Notes: generated by a model from the sequence alone, not told the origin. DNA of 64,000 bases from Methylobacterium brachythecii (GCF_014196345.1 NZ_JACIDN010000005.1:186001-250000), one strand, 5' to 3'. Counted from the stretch's first letter, positions 54,621 through 64,000 are shown. Made by a program: numbers and translations.

Positions 54621-55247
54621 TCAGGGATAGAGCCGCGCGCTCGTCCAGCCCCCGCCGTCTCGCGTGAACCGCACGCGATCATGAAGGCGGAACTCGCCAT
54701 TCTGCCAGAACTCCATCTGGACGGGCGCAAGCCTGAAACCCGACCACGTTTCGGGCCGCGGGATCGGGCCGTCACCGTATCGTTCGGACAATTCGTCCAC
54801 CGCGGCGATCAGCGTCGGCCGGTCGGCCAGCGGCCGCGATTGCAGGCTGGCGATCGCACCGAGGCGGCTCTCGCGGCGGCGGCTGGCAAAATAGGCATCC
54901 GCCTCATCCGGCGTGACCGGCCTCACCGGCCCCCGCGCGCGGATCTGCCGGCCTAGCGATTTCCAGTGAAAGACGACGGCCGCTTGTGGATTGCGGGCAA
55001 GCTGCTCGCCCTTCGTCGAACCGAGATTGGTGTAAAATACCAATCCGCCTTCGTCGGCGCCCTTCAGCAGTACCGTGCGGACGTCGGGTAGGCCGTGCTC
55101 ATCGGCGGTGGCGAGCTGCATCGCGTTGGGATCATTGGGCTCTGCGGCCTCCGCCTCCCCCATCCAAACGGAAAACAGCTGCCAGGGATCGCGCGCAAGC
55201 GTGAAGTCCGCCGGCAGCCCGGGCTCATCCTCTCTTAACCGATCCAC
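54621..55247 (-). CDS. pdxH: Pyridoxamine 5'-phosphate oxidase
   Basis: FMN enzyme that makes pyridoxal 5'-phosphate from PNP/PMP (208 aa). Motifs: PNAMQLATADEHGLPDVRTVLLKG (PLP/FMN), FYTNLGSTKGEQLARNPQAAVVFHWKSLGRQIRARG, and C-terminal RPETWSGFRLAPVQMEFWQNGEFRLHDR. GTG 55247 with GAGGAG about 8 nt upstream. PLP made here serves the class III aminotransferase among others. Divergent from the lipoprotein gene, 90 bp. Confidence 0.95.
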   Translation of the reverse strand: MDRLREDEPGLPADFTLARDPWQLFSVWMGEAEAAEPNDPNAMQLATADEHGLPDVRTVLLKGADEGGLVFYTNLGSTKGEQLARNPQAAVVFHWKSLGRQIRARGPVRPVTPDEADAYFASRRRESRLGAIASLQSRPLADRPTLIAAVDELSERYGDGPIPRPETWSGFRLAPVQMEFWQNGEFRLHDRVRFTRDGGGWTSARLYP

Positions 55248-55337
55248 GCTCTACTCCTCTGACGTGACATCCGGGTCGGGGGGCACCGACGTGGAGCGCC
55301 GAAGCGTCGGTCACGGGGTGTGGCGAGTTCAGGTGTG

Positions 55338-55820
55338 ATGCGTTTTCGCGAGTGTAAAGCCCCCGCAGGGTGGAGATCGGCTGCGCTGGTCCTGTCGAGC
55401 ATGATCGTCTCCGGTCTCTGCGGCTGCAGCGGGCCGATTCTGTCATTCCAGGCCGAGCAGAAGGACGAGGCCGTCCGCGAGCCCGTCAGCACCGGCAGCA
55501 TCACCAAGGCACCCACCACCTTCGGCAAGGATTTGGCTGACGAGGACTGGCGCCGGGCGCATGCCGCGCTGTCCGTGGCGTTGGACCCGCAGGGCAACGG
55601 CAAGCCGGTGAAGTGGGAGAACCCGGAGACCACTTTGCGCGGCTCGGTGAACCCCACCGGCCTGCCCTACGTCTCCAACGACGAGATCTGCCGCGACTTC
55701 CTCGCCTCCGTCGTCGCGCCAACGTCGAGCCGCTTCGTGCGCGGCACCGGCTGCAAGCCGTCGGGCGGCGCCTGGGAGCTCAAGCGCCTCAAGAGCGCGG
55801 TCAAACCCGCGACGACCTGA
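55338..55820 (+). CDS. RT0821/Lpp0805 family surface lipoprotein
   Basis: 160-aa lipoprotein with a hydrophobic leader ending LCGC (lipobox-like, Cys near 30). The conserved domain reads LADEDWRRAHAALSVALDPQGNGKPVKWENPETTLRGSV and ICRDFLASV, the pattern of RT0821/Lpp0805 proteins of unknown function. ATG 55338; GTG 55320 is the alternative. Lies between pdxH and the dnaJ-like gene. Confidence 0.8.
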   Translation: MRFRECKAPAGWRSAALVLSSMIVSGLCGCSGPILSFQAEQKDEAVREPVSTGSITKAPTTFGKDLADEDWRRAHAALSVALDPQGNGKPVKWENPETTLRGSVNPTGLPYVSNDEICRDFLASVVAPTSSRFVRGTGCKPSGGAWELKRLKSAVKPATT

Positions 55821-55932
55821 TCGAGTCCGCGGCCGCCGAGACCGTTGCGGATCGGCCGCGAAGCCCCCACGTTGAAGGGCTGACCGGGAGGCCGTATCCG
55901 TATGGCCCGATTACGCTTGGACAACACCCTGA

Positions 55933-56844
55933 ATGCGGAACCCCTACGACGTGCTCGGCGTGCCGAAGGGCGCGAGCGAGGCCGAGATCAAGAAGGCCTT
56001 CCGTAAGCTCGCCAAAGCCTACCACCCCGACTCGAACAAGGACCCCAAGGCCAAGGAGCGGTTCGCCGAGGCGAACACCGCCTACGAGGTCGTGGGCGAC
56101 AAGGAGAAGCGCGGCCAGTTCGATCGCGGCGAGATCGACGCCGAGGGCAAGCCTCGGGCGACCGGCTTCGAAGGCTTCGGTGGCGGTCGCGGCGGCGGGT
56201 TCGACTTCGAGCACATGCAGCGCGGGCGCGGCCCAGCCGGAGGCATGGGCGAGGACATCTTCTCCTCGTTGTTCGGAGAGGCGTTTCGATCGGCGGGCGC
56301 CGGGCCGGGAGCGGGACGTGGACCGATGCGTGGCGAAGACGTTGCGGCCGAACTCGCCGTCACACTCGAACAGATCGCGGCGGACGAGAAGCTGCGCCTG
56401 ACCCTCCCGGGGGGTCGCGGCGTCGACGTGATGATCCCCAAAGGCGTCATCGACGGCCAGACGATCCGTTTGCGCGGCCTCGGCGGACAGGCCGGCCCGC
56501 GTTCGGAGCCGGGGGACGCCCTGCTGACCATCCGCGTCAAATCGCATGAACGCTTCAAGGCGGAGGGCGCCGATCTGCGCGTCACCGTCGATCTTCCGCT
56601 GGAGGATGCGGTGCTCGGGGGTGCGTTGCGCGTGCCGACCCTCACCGGCGCCGTCGAGATGAAGATCCCGGCCATGACCAGTTCGGGCCGCTCCTTTCGC
56701 CTGCGCGGCAAGGGCCTTCCGAAGAAGGACGGCAGCCGAGGCGACCTCATCGCCACCACCGCCATCCTCCTGCCGGCCGGCGACGACGATGCGCTGGCCG
56801 ACTACGCGCGGCGACGGCGCGAGGCAAAGGCCGGGACGGCCTGA
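55933..56844 (+). CDS. DnaJ C-terminal domain protein, CbpA-like co-chaperone
   Basis: 303-aa J-domain co-chaperone: J domain (residues 1-65) with [20 protein letters not shown] and HPDSNKD (HPD motif), a Gly-rich linker (about 80-130) and a two-part C-terminal substrate domain. The four CxxCxGxG zinc repeats of DnaJ are absent, so CbpA/type II. Stimulates Hsp70 ATPase. ATG 55933 without a clear ribosome site. In many alphaproteobacteria a dnaJ-like gene sits next to fabI, as here. Confidence 0.92.
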   Translation: MRNPYDVLGVPKGASEAEIKKAFRKLAKAYHPDSNKDPKAKERFAEANTAYEVVGDKEKRGQFDRGEIDAEGKPRATGFEGFGGGRGGGFDFEHMQRGRGPAGGMGEDIFSSLFGEAFRSAGAGPGAGRGPMRGEDVAAELAVTLEQIAADEKLRLTLPGGRGVDVMIPKGVIDGQTIRLRGLGGQAGPRSEPGDALLTIRVKSHERFKAEGADLRVTVDLPLEDAVLGGALRVPTLTGAVEMKIPAMTSSGRSFRLRGKGLPKKDGSRGDLIATTAILLPAGDDDALADYARRRREAKAGTA

Positions 56845-56962
56845 CACCCACCCCGCACGGCGTACGAGGCTTTCCCCTGCGCCGGGCGTCCGCTAAGGAT
56901 GCCGGCCGCATGGCCGTCCCGTGGGTCGGGCGGAACGTGCGGTCTGAAGGTCAGGGTGAGTC

Positions 56963-57784
56963 ATGTCGGACGGAACCGGTTTGCTGGCAGGCAAGAACGG
57001 GCTGGTGCTCGGAGTGGCCAACAACCGATCGATCGCCTGGGGCATCGCCAAGAGCGCGGCTGCGCACGGCGCAAAGCTCGCCTTCACTTATCAGGGCGAT
57101 GCGCTGAAGAAGCGCGTCGAGCCGCTGGCGAAAGAACTCGACGCCCACGTCGTCGGCCATTGTGACGTCACCGATCCGGCTTCGATCGACGCCGTCTTCG
57201 CCAAGGCCGGCGAGGTGTTTCCGGAGGGGCTCGACTTCGTCATCCACTGCATCGCTTTCTCCGACAAGGACGAGCTGACGGGACGCTACGTCGAGACCTC
57301 GGAAGCCAACTTCACCAAGTCGCTGCTGATCTCCTGCTACTCCTTCACGGCGGTCGCCCAGCGCGCCGAGAAGCTGATGAAGAACGGCGGGTCGCTGCTG
57401 ACGCTGACCTATTACGGCGCCGAGAAGTGGATGCCGCACTACAACGTCATGGGCGTCGCCAAGGCCGCGCTCGAGGCCTCCGTGCGCTACCTCGCCGCCG
57501 ATCTCGGCCCCTCCAAGATCCGCGTGAACGCGATCTCGGCCGGCCCGATCAAGACGCTGGCGGCCTCGGGCATCGGCGACTTCCGCTACATCCTGAAGTG
57601 GAACGAATACAACGCCCCCTTACGCCGCACCGTGACCATCGACGAGGTCGGCGAGACGGCGGCGTACCTCGTCTCCGACATGTCGCGCGGCATGACCGGC
57701 GAGATCCTGCACGTCGATGCCGGCTACCACGTCGTCGGCATGAAGAACCCCGACGCGCCGGACCTCGCGCTCGACAAGGACTGA
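56963..57784 (+). CDS. fabI: Enoyl-[acyl-carrier-protein] reductase (NADH)
   Basis: Final step of the fatty-acid elongation cycle (273 aa). NAD loop GVANNRSIAWGIAKSAA; HCDVTDPASIDAVF; active-site YYGAEKWMPHYNVMGVAKAAL with Tyr-x6-Lys; ISAGPIKTLAASGIGDF. Target of triclosan-type inhibitors in related proteins. ATG 56963 with AAGGTCAGG about 9 nt upstream. Follows the DnaJ-like gene in the same direction. Confidence 0.95.
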   Translation: MSDGTGLLAGKNGLVLGVANNRSIAWGIAKSAAAHGAKLAFTYQGDALKKRVEPLAKELDAHVVGHCDVTDPASIDAVFAKAGEVFPEGLDFVIHCIAFSDKDELTGRYVETSEANFTKSLLISCYSFTAVAQRAEKLMKNGGSLLTLTYYGAEKWMPHYNVMGVAKAALEASVRYLAADLGPSKIRVNAISAGPIKTLAASGIGDFRYILKWNEYNAPLRRTVTIDEVGETAAYLVSDMSRGMTGEILHVDAGYHVVGMKNPDAPDLALDKD

Positions 57785-57825
57785 GCGTCTCCGGCATCGC
57801 GGGTCGCGCCCCGAGCCGACATCCG

Positions 57826-58995
57826 TCAGTCCTCGTCATCATCCGAAAAATCACCGGCGAGGCGTAGGCCTTCGATCCAGGTCTCGCCCTTGCGCTTGAT
57901 CACGATGCGCGGTCGAACGCCGCCATGCTCGGTGATGGCAGCGGCGAGGCGCTCGGAATGCGTCACTAGCCATACCTGGGTGCGCTCGGAAGCGCGCACG
58001 ATCATGCGCGCCAGCGGTTCCATCAAGTCCGGATGCAGGCTTGTCTCCGGCTCGTTCAGGGCGATGAAGGGCGGTAGGCGATAGGCCAGCAGCGCGCCGG
58101 CGAGAGCGAGGTAGCGCAGAGTTCCGTCCGAGAGCTCCGAGGCCTCGAAGACCCGCTTGGGATATTCCGGGTGAATCAGGCCGAAACTGGCCTCGCGCCC
58201 CGGCTCGGGAATGACGAGGCGGGCACCGGGGAAGGCGTCCGCGACGGCATCGTCGAGAACGACGGTGTCCTGCCGGATGTGCTTCAGCGTCGCGAAGACC
58301 GCGGCGAGATCGGAGCCGTCCGAGGAGAGAACCGGCGTCGTCACGGCGAGGCATGGCCGGCGAAGAGCCGATCCCGAATCCGTGCGAAAGTCGTGATGGA
58401 AGCGCCAGGCCGCCATTGCCTGGCGGACGATCTGAAGTTCAGGAAACCGCACGGCATCCTGGAGACTGGCAAGTGCGGTCTCCGTAGCGAGAAGCGTCGT
58501 GCCGAAAGGGCGCTTCTTGCCGTCCTCGTCGCGGACGAAACCCGAGTTGTTGTCACGCTCCAGTAGCACCAACGGGCGGCGGCCGGAGGTCAGCGATAAG
58601 CGCTCGGCCTTCAGTTGCGGCTCGAGGGGGAAGCCTGCCCCGACCACCGTATAATTGCCCCAGCCATCTGGAACCTGCGGCACGAGACCGACCTCGACCT
58701 CGTACACGAAGCCCTGCGCCGTCGTGTCGTCGATGAGTTCCACCCCGAGGCAGACGCGGGCCGTCTCCTGCTTGCGCCGTTCGCCGGCCCAGAGCACCGA
58801 CTCCATCCCGCCCTCAGCCGCGAGCGCCCGTGTCAGCGTTCCATTGGCGGCGGCCTGGAGCAGTTCGAGCGAGCGGTAGAGGTTCGTCTTCCCGGCGCCA
58901 TTGCCGCCGATGAAGACGCCGAGACCGTCGACGGGAAAGCGGATGCGCCGAAGCGAGCGATAGCCCGAGACGGAGATTTCCCTGACGGCAAGCAT
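57826..58995 (-). CDS. AAA-family ATPase, RecF/OLD-like
   Basis: 389-aa SMC/RecF-like ATPase. Walker A GGNGAGKTNLYRSL (about residues 30-43), signature-like ELSDGTLRYLALAGALLAY, Walker B-type LNEPETSLHPDL and the D-loop/H-switch VWLVTHSERLA. This is the AAA_21/DUF2813-like stand-alone class; some members belong to defence systems, but no TOPRIM nuclease or toxin partner is adjacent. ATG 58995. Convergent with fabI. Confidence 0.8.
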   Translation of the reverse strand: MLAVREISVSGYRSLRRIRFPVDGLGVFIGGNGAGKTNLYRSLELLQAAANGTLTRALAAEGGMESVLWAGERRKQETARVCLGVELIDDTTAQGFVYEVEVGLVPQVPDGWGNYTVVGAGFPLEPQLKAERLSLTSGRRPLVLLERDNNSGFVRDEDGKKRPFGTTLLATETALASLQDAVRFPELQIVRQAMAAWRFHHDFRTDSGSALRRPCLAVTTPVLSSDGSDLAAVFATLKHIRQDTVVLDDAVADAFPGARLVIPEPGREASFGLIHPEYPKRVFEASELSDGTLRYLALAGALLAYRLPPFIALNEPETSLHPDLMEPLARMIVRASERTQVWLVTHSERLAAAITEHGGVRPRIVIKRKGETWIEGLRLAGDFSDDDED

Positions 58996-59105
58996 TCGTC
59001 CTCACCTCGTGGCCATCGTCGATTCCGGCGGCCCGCTCCTTCAGGCCAGCCTCCGCGACGACCCTACGCGAAGGCAAGGCTGCGGAGGCTCGCCGGCGTT
59101 TCAAG

Positions 59106-61097
59106 TCAGGCCGCGAACATACCCAGCGGCAAGGCGCTGCCCTCGACGAACTGAATGTGCAGCATGCCGTCGGACCGTTTCCTGACCCGGCAGTCGAGAC
59201 GGCTGCCGCCTTCTTCGACCGTCATCACGAACTGGTCCGGCACCTGTATCCCGTTACGGACGTGGATCTTCGCCCCGCCCGGCGAGATGTCCCGGATGGT
59301 GCACTCGACGAGATGGCCGCCGGCGAGAGCGATCGTCGCCGGCAGCAGGACACGGGTCCTCCGGTCCGTGCGCCGCTCGTGCAGGCCGACCGTCCAGTCG
59401 TCGAGGCTGGCGCTGATCCGGGAGACGCCGCCGGCCGCGTGCCGCATGCTGACGAGGATATCCCCGGCGGACCGGCTCTGCTCGTCCGTGGCGGCGGCGA
59501 CGCCATCGACGTGCCGGCTGATCGTGCCGATCGCGGCGGTGATCGTGGCGAGCGTGGCACCCACCTCGTCGGAGATGGCCTGCATGCCACCGATCTCGCT
59601 GCCGATCCGGCCCGTCGCGGTGGCCGATTGCCCAGCGAGCGCCTTCACCTCCGCCGCCACCACGGCGAAGCCCCGCCCGGCCACACCCGCCCGCGCGGCT
59701 TCGATCGCGGCGTTCAGAGCCAGAAGGTTGATTTGACGGGCGATGTCCGCGATCGTCTCGGCGACGCCGCCCATGGCGCCCGCGGCGGCCCGCAAGCGCG
59801 CGGTCGAGGCATCGGCCTCGTGGGCGCGGCTGTGGATCTCGCCGATCATGGCCTTCGACTGGGCCATGCTCTGCGAAGTCGACACCGCCGCATCGCTCAT
59901 GCCTTCGGCGGCCTGCGTGACCTTGTAGACGTTGTCGAGGGTGCGCTCGGCCGCCTCCATGGCGACGTTGCGGGCCTGCATGCTGGCGGAGACGTTGGTG
60001 GCGTATTTCACGACCTTCTGGAGCCGGCCGTCCGCATCGAAGATCGGATTGTAGGTGGCCTGGATCCAGATCACGCGGCCGTCCCGGCCGATGCGCTGGA
60101 ACATGCCAGAGATGAAATCTCCGCTGCGCAGACGATCCCAGAAAGCGGTGTATTCGGGCGTCGCGGCATACTCGGCCCCGACGAAGATGCTGTGGTTGCG
60201 CCCGCGCACCTCTTCAAGGCGGTAGCCGACCGCGTTCAGGAAGTTCTCGTTCGCGTCGAGCACCGCGCCCAAAGGGTCGAACTGGATCACCGCCTGGGAC
60301 CGATTGATGGCGGCGAGCTGGCTCGCGGCATCCGCGTCCCGGAGCCTGCGCTGGGTGATGTCGGTGGCGAACTTCACCACCTTGTAGGGCCTGCCGGCGG
60401 CATCGAGGATCGGGTTGTAGGTCGCCTCGATCCAGATCTCGCCCCCGTCCTTGCGCAGGCGCTTGAACTGGCCGGCCTGAAAGTGGCCGCCCCGGAGAGC
60501 CTGCCAGAACGCGGCATAGTCGGGGCTCGCGGCCGTGGCCGCGTCGACGAAGATCCGGTGATGCCGGCCCTCGACCTCGGACAGCGTATAGCCGATGGTC
60601 GCGAGGAAGTTGGCGTTCGCTTCGAGGATGTTGCCGTCGAGATCGAAGGCGATCACGGCATTCGAGGTTTGGATCGCGGCGATCTGACCCTCGAGATCCG
60701 CATCTTTCGCCTTCTGACGGGTGATGTCGGTGGCGAATTTCACGATCCGGTAGGGCTTCCCGTTCCGGCCCAGCATCGGGTTGTAGGACGCGTCGATCCA
60801 GACCTCGGTTCCGCCCTTGCCGAAACGTCGGAATTGCCCGGCCTGGGTATCGCCCGCGCGCAGGCCATCCCAGAACGCTCGGTATTCGACCGTGTCCCGC
60901 TCGCCCGGCTCGACGAACAGGCTGTGATGGCGGCCGACGATCTCCTGGAGATCGTAGCCCATCGCCGAAAGGAAATTCCGGTTCGCCGTCAGGATGGTCC
61001 CGTCGAGCGCGAACTCGATCACCGCCTGAACGGCGTCGAGGGCCGCGAGTCTAGCCGCGCCCTCACGATTCTTGGTCGAGGAGAACATGGTCGTCAT
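59106..61097 (-). CDS. Soluble chemoreceptor with three PAS domains and a C-terminal PilZ domain
   Basis: 663-aa cytoplasmic receptor without transmembrane segment or HAMP. Three tandem, closely alike PAS units of about 120 aa lie at residues 20-132, 136-254 and 258-376; each shows NxNFLxxx[12 protein letters not shown] and YNPxL segments. An MCP signalling domain (about 385-555) has [21 protein letters not shown] at its tip. A PilZ domain (about 575-655) has RRTDRRTR and [10 protein letters not shown], the RxxxR and DxSxxG c-di-GMP motifs. Start ATG 61097; the frame open to 61259 has no support. Confidence 0.9.
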   Translation of the reverse strand: MTTMFSSTKNREGAARLAALDAVQAVIEFALDGTILTANRNFLSAMGYDLQEIVGRHHSLFVEPGERDTVEYRAFWDGLRAGDTQAGQFRRFGKGGTEVWIDASYNPMLGRNGKPYRIVKFATDITRQKAKDADLEGQIAAIQTSNAVIAFDLDGNILEANANFLATIGYTLSEVEGRHHRIFVDAATAASPDYAAFWQALRGGHFQAGQFKRLRKDGGEIWIEATYNPILDAAGRPYKVVKFATDITQRRLRDADAASQLAAINRSQAVIQFDPLGAVLDANENFLNAVGYRLEEVRGRNHSIFVGAEYAATPEYTAFWDRLRSGDFISGMFQRIGRDGRVIWIQATYNPIFDADGRLQKVVKYATNVSASMQARNVAMEAAERTLDNVYKVTQAAEGMSDAAVSTSQSMAQSKAMIGEIHSRAHEADASTARLRAAAGAMGGVAETIADIARQINLLALNAAIEAARAGVAGRGFAVVAAEVKALAGQSATATGRIGSEIGGMQAISDEVGATLATITAAIGTISRHVDGVAAATDEQSRSAGDILVSMRHAAGGVSRISASLDDWTVGLHERRTDRRTRVLLPATIALAGGHLVECTIRDISPGGAKIHVRNGIQVPDQFVMTVEEGGSRLDCRVRKRSDGMLHIQFVEGSALPLGMFAA

Positions 61098-61296
61098 ATG
61101 CCGGCCGCAGGCGAGAGGATGGGTGCGGGGCAGCGACTGGCGGGCGGCCCGAAAACTCGGTCGCGCACCACTTAACCCCCGAAGGACGTTAAGAACGCCA
61201 GATGCTAAAGCGCCCTTAATCGAAGCCCCGTTCAACCAAATTTGAGTGCCGACGCACACAACTTGTACGGCAACCGGCGATCACTCTGCGCGCTAC

Positions 61297-62250
61297 TCAA
61301 TCCTCCACTTTCAGGCCCTCAATCCCCTCTTTGGCCTCAGGAAACTGAGGGGCCATCGCTTCGAGCGTGTCGGCGATGGTGCGAGCGACAACGAGGTTGC
61401 GATACCACTTACGATTAGCCGGCACGACGAGCCAGGGAGCGTAGGGCGTGGAGCAGCGCGAGAGCGCGTCCTCGAAGGCCTTCTGGTAGGCGCCCCAGCT
61501 CTTGCGCTCGACGAGATCGGCTGGATCGAACTTCCAGTGCTTCTCCGGTTCGGCGATCCGGGCCTCCAGCCGCTCTTTCTGCTCGTCCTTCGAGATGTGG
61601 AGGAAGAACTTTAGCACCGTGGTGCCCGATGCGGTGAGCAGCCGCTCGAAATCGTTGATCAGCCCGTAGCGCTCGCGCCAGACCGGCTCGGGCGCGAGAT
61701 CCTTCACCCGCACCACGAGGACGTCCTCGTAGTGGCTGCGGTTGAAAATGCCGATCATGCCGCGGCCCGGGGTGCGGAGGTGGTAGCGCCACAGGAAGTC
61801 CTGATCGAGCTCCGCCGTGCTCGGCACCTTGAACGACCAGACCCGGCAACCCTGCGGGTTCACGCCCTCGAAGACGCTGCGGATGGTGCCGTCCTTGCCG
61901 CCGGTATCGATGGCCTGGAAGACCACGAGCAGACTGCGCTTGTGCTCGGCGTAGAGCCGCTCCTGCAAAGCCTGGATACGCGTGCGCTCCGCCTTGAGCA
62001 GTTCCCTGGCGGCTTCCTTCTCGAAGCCGCCATCGGTGCTCGCATCGATCGCGGCGAGGCTGACCGTCTCGCCGGGCTCGACCATGACGATTCCGGGCGC
62101 AGGGCGCGGCACGATCGGGATATGGCCGCCGACGAGCGCGGGAGCCGACCCGGCAAGCGGCTCGCCGGTGCCTGCCGCGCCCTGCGACGCTTTGGCAGAG
62201 TCTTTCTGCCCATCTGCGGCGCCCTGATGCTTGCCGTGCTTCTTCGTCAT
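61297..62250 (-). CDS. ppk2: Polyphosphate kinase 2 family protein
   Basis: 317-aa PPK2 enzyme that transfers phosphate from polyphosphate to nucleotides. Walker A AIDTGGKDGTIRS (about residues 113-125), PSTAELDQDFLWRYH, Walker B-type IFNRSHYEDVLVVRV, and PWLVVPANRKWYRNLVVA, all conserved. A Lys/Gln/Ala-rich N-terminus of about 35 aa is variable. ATG 62250. May raise ATP/GDP under stress; sits downstream of nothing on its strand. Confidence 0.9.
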   Translation of the reverse strand: MTKKHGKHQGAADGQKDSAKASQGAAGTGEPLAGSAPALVGGHIPIVPRPAPGIVMVEPGETVSLAAIDASTDGGFEKEAARELLKAERTRIQALQERLYAEHKRSLLVVFQAIDTGGKDGTIRSVFEGVNPQGCRVWSFKVPSTAELDQDFLWRYHLRTPGRGMIGIFNRSHYEDVLVVRVKDLAPEPVWRERYGLINDFERLLTASGTTVLKFFLHISKDEQKERLEARIAEPEKHWKFDPADLVERKSWGAYQKAFEDALSRCSTPYAPWLVVPANRKWYRNLVVARTIADTLEAMAPQFPEAKEGIEGLKVED

Positions 62251-62380
62251 GCGGAAAATCGTGCCCTGGCGAGGTTTTGGATCGCGGTCGCGTCACGCTA
62301 CCGAAGCGCCACACTATGATCCAGGTTAAGACGCGGCGCGATTCGCCGAGACGGGCGTCGAAGAGTATCGGGACAATGGC

Positions 62381-62977
62381 GTGAAGCCGAGATCGGCCAT
62401 CTGGTTCGTTCGTCACGGCCAGACCGACTGGAACGCGCAGAGACGGCTTCAGGGCCAGCGCGACATCGACCTCAACGCGACCGGGCTGGTCCAGGCAGCG
62501 GAAGCGGCGGCGCGCTTGCGCGCAGTCGCGGGCCTGGGGTTGGCTGAGGCCGACTTCATCGCGAGCCCGCTTCTGAGGACCCGCCGGACCATGGAGGCAC
62601 TGCGTACGACCCTCGATCTCGCCCCCGACCACTACCGGACCGATCCGCGGCTCATGGAGATCGGCTTCGGCGCCTGGGAAGGCTCGACCTGGGCCGAGAT
62701 CCGGCGCTGGGACCCGTCCGGCGCCTCGGCTCGCGACCGCGACCGCTGGAATTACCGGCCGAAGGGAGAGGGCGCGGAGAGCTATGCCATGCTCGCAGAG
62801 CGGGTCGGCGCGATGCTCGGCGAGTTCGACGGCCCCACGGTGATCGTCGCCCATGGCGGCGTCGCCCGCGCGGCCTTGGTGGCACTCGGTCATCTCGACA
62901 CCTATGCCGCCGTGCGCCTCGGCATCCGCCAGGGAAAGATCCTGGTGATCGAGCCGGGCGGTTGGCGCTGGGCCTGA
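62381..62977 (+). CDS. Histidine phosphatase family protein
   Basis: 198-aa phosphoglycerate-mutase-like phosphatase: FVRHGQTDWNAQRRLQGQRDIDLN (catalytic RHG at about residue 11), SPLLRTRRTM, EIGFGAWEGSTWAEI and VAHGGVARAAL. Substrate unknown; in related organisms members act on sugar phosphates or alpha-ribazole phosphate. GTG 62381 start; an ATG three bases away is out of frame. Divergent from ppk2, 130 bp. Confidence 0.88.
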   Translation: MKPRSAIWFVRHGQTDWNAQRRLQGQRDIDLNATGLVQAAEAAARLRAVAGLGLAEADFIASPLLRTRRTMEALRTTLDLAPDHYRTDPRLMEIGFGAWEGSTWAEIRRWDPSGASARDRDRWNYRPKGEGAESYAMLAERVGAMLGEFDGPTVIVAHGGVARAALVALGHLDTYAAVRLGIRQGKILVIEPGGWRWA

Positions 62978-63157
62978 CGCCATCCCGTATTCAAATCCGG
63001 TTCAAGCGCGGCATGGAACCGTGCTAGGCGACGCTCGACGGGGCTCACGCTCCCGTGAAGGCAGGGGCCGGTCGCAAAACGGCCCCGAGCGTCGGCCAAG
63101 CGTCGCCGAGCCGATCCAAGACCAGAGGGCCGGTCCCTGACGGGAGCGGGAGTTCGG

Positions 63158-64000
63158 ATGAGCACACTCACCGACACGAGCACGGCGCGCCAGGAGGCAC
63201 CATTGCCCGACGGGCTCGTCGGCAAGGCCGTGCTATATGGAGACTCCCGACCAGAGCTCATCCGCGACGAGGTGCTCGCCGACATTTTTCGCGCGAGCGC
63301 AGAGGCACGCCCGGACCACCCCTGCCTGATCGATGCCGCCGCGCGCGGTGCCGAAGGCGGCTATCCGGCCCTCACCTATGCCGAGGTCGACGCTCGCTCC
63401 GACGCCGTGGCTGCGGCTTTGGCCAATCGCGGCATCGGCCCGGGTGCCGTCGTCGGCCTCTGGATGCCTCGTGGCCCCGAATTGCTGATCGCGCAGATCG
63501 GCATCACCAAATCCGGCGCCGCCTGGCTTCCCTTCGACGCCGAGGCGCCAGCCGAGCGCGTCGGAATCTGCCTGAAGGACGCGGAGGCCAAGGCCCTGCT
63601 CGTCTCCGAGGCGCTGAAATCGGGTGCGCCCGATGCCGCTCCCGTCGTCACCACGGAATCCCTGCTGCGCGACGTACCGGAGGGCGCCCCGGCGCCGGAC
63701 CTCAAGACGCTGCGCCTGACGCCACAGCATCCGGCCTATCTGATCTACACCTCGGGCTCGACCGGCGTGCCGAAGGGCATCGTCATCAGCCACGCCAACA
63801 TCTGCCACTTCCTGCGCTCCGGGAATGCGCTCTACGGCATGCAGCCGGACGACGTCGTCTTCCAGGGCGCCTCGGTCGCCTTCGATCTCTCGATGGAAGA
63901 GATCTGGGTGCCGTATCTCGTCGGCGCGACACTCTTCGTCGCGACGCCGACCATGATGGGCGATGTCGAGAGCCTGTCCGGCATCATCGCGGAAGCCGGC
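63158..64000 (+). CDS. Nonribosomal-peptide-synthetase-like protein, adenylation domain (5' part)
   Basis: First 281 codons of a large enzyme; the frame is open to the window edge. After a 40-aa leader an AMP-binding domain begins (LADIFRASAEARPDHPCLID) and shows the A3 loop YTSGSTGVPKGIVISH and A4-like FDLSMEEIW. The leader plus adenylation start resembles the Pls/poly-epsilon-lysine-synthase-like family, whose members add a carrier domain and multi-pass membrane C-terminus; those parts lie outside. ATG 63158 with GGGAG about 9 nt upstream. The activated amino acid cannot be assigned. Confidence 0.8.
   Translation, partial: MSTLTDTSTARQEAPLPDGLVGKAVLYGDSRPELIRDEVLADIFRASAEARPDHPCLIDAAARGAEGGYPALTYAEVDARSDAVAAALANRGIGPGAVVGLWMPRGPELLIAQIGITKSGAAWLPFDAEAPAERVGICLKDAEAKALLVSEALKSGAPDAAPVVTTESLLRDVPEGAPAPDLKTLRLTPQHPAYLIYTSGSTGVPKGIVISHANICHFLRSGNALYGMQPDDVVFQGASVAFDLSMEEIWVPYLVGATLFVATPTMMGDVESLSGIIAEAG

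Noticed and set aside
57826..58995. Anti-phage defence role for the RecF/OLD-like ATPase
   Set aside because: No nuclease, TOPRIM, reverse transcriptase or toxin partner is adjacent; neighbours are fabI and a chemoreceptor, so only the ATPase family is claimed.
59157..61175. 672-aa plus-strand frame opposite the PAS/MCP/PilZ gene
   Set aside because: Low-complexity His/Asp/Arg-rich shadow without recognisable domains.

Overview
The window is a GC-rich chromosomal segment from a Methylobacterium/Methylorubrum-type alphaproteobacterium (Hyphomicrobiales). This rests on a divergent phyR/nepR general-stress-response locus with EcfG-type promoters (GGAAC-N16/17-CGTT), a likely hopanoid C-2 methylase, a pyruvate phosphate dikinase, and the surE-pcm-M23 and xseB-dxs-tlyA neighbourhoods usual in the group. 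No rRNA, tRNA, CRISPR array, prophage or complete insertion sequence was found. Most of the sequence is housekeeping DNA with small accessory insertions, palindromic intergenic repeats and one recombination remnant.

Layout. 0-6.4 kb: end of surE, pcm, a degenerate LytM (NlpD-like) lipoprotein, YidB, a DUF815 ATPase, a class III aminotransferase and a cysteine-cluster protein. 6.4-9 kb: the stress-response hub, with phyR (minus) and nepR (plus) fired by back-to-back EcfG promoters, an unannotated EcfG-type small-RNA candidate ending in a terminator beside the phyR terminator, and a DUF1328 membrane peptide with its own EcfG promoter. 9-24.6 kb: envelope proteins (DUF2865, L,D-transpeptidase, SleB-type hydrolase, CYRR-repeat secreted protein), map, MarR, KGG-type and cNMP-binding proteins, ppdK, an AcuI-type reductase, a Gre-type factor, and a divergent lysR/wrbA pair with palindromic operators. 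24.6-31 kb: Sua5 and an acyl-CoA dehydrogenase/enoyl-CoA hydratase/two-SDR/CorA operon.

31-36 kb: a membrane chemoreceptor, a blue-copper protein, a broken duplicate of the chemoreceptor 3' end, the HpnP-like radical SAM protein and an SRAP protein. 36.6-44.5 kb: a long minus-strand series (ygfZ, tag, HD hydrolase, tyrosine phosphatase, xseB, dxs, tlyA, RNA methyltransferase) broken by a plus-strand sodC with a palindromic repeat. 44.5-50 kb: dihydroorotase, unknown secreted proteins, and four genes (SDR, secreted protein, Nudix, TIGR02301) linked by 4-bp overlaps, one carrying an in-frame palindromic repeat before its signal peptide. 50-64 kb: a CHASE3 chemoreceptor, a TetR regulator with two operator palindromes facing a SnoaL-like gene, pirin, pdxH, RT0821-type lipoprotein, DnaJ-like protein, fabI, a RecF-like ATPase, a soluble triple-PAS/MCP/PilZ receptor, PPK2, a histidine phosphatase, and the start of a nonribosomal-peptide-synthetase-like gene running off the end.

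Recurrent themes are stress response (PhyR/NepR/EcfG targets, SodC, WrbA, KGG, DUF1328), chemotaxis (three receptors of different design) and envelope maintenance. Family assignments come from reading motifs; no database search was run.
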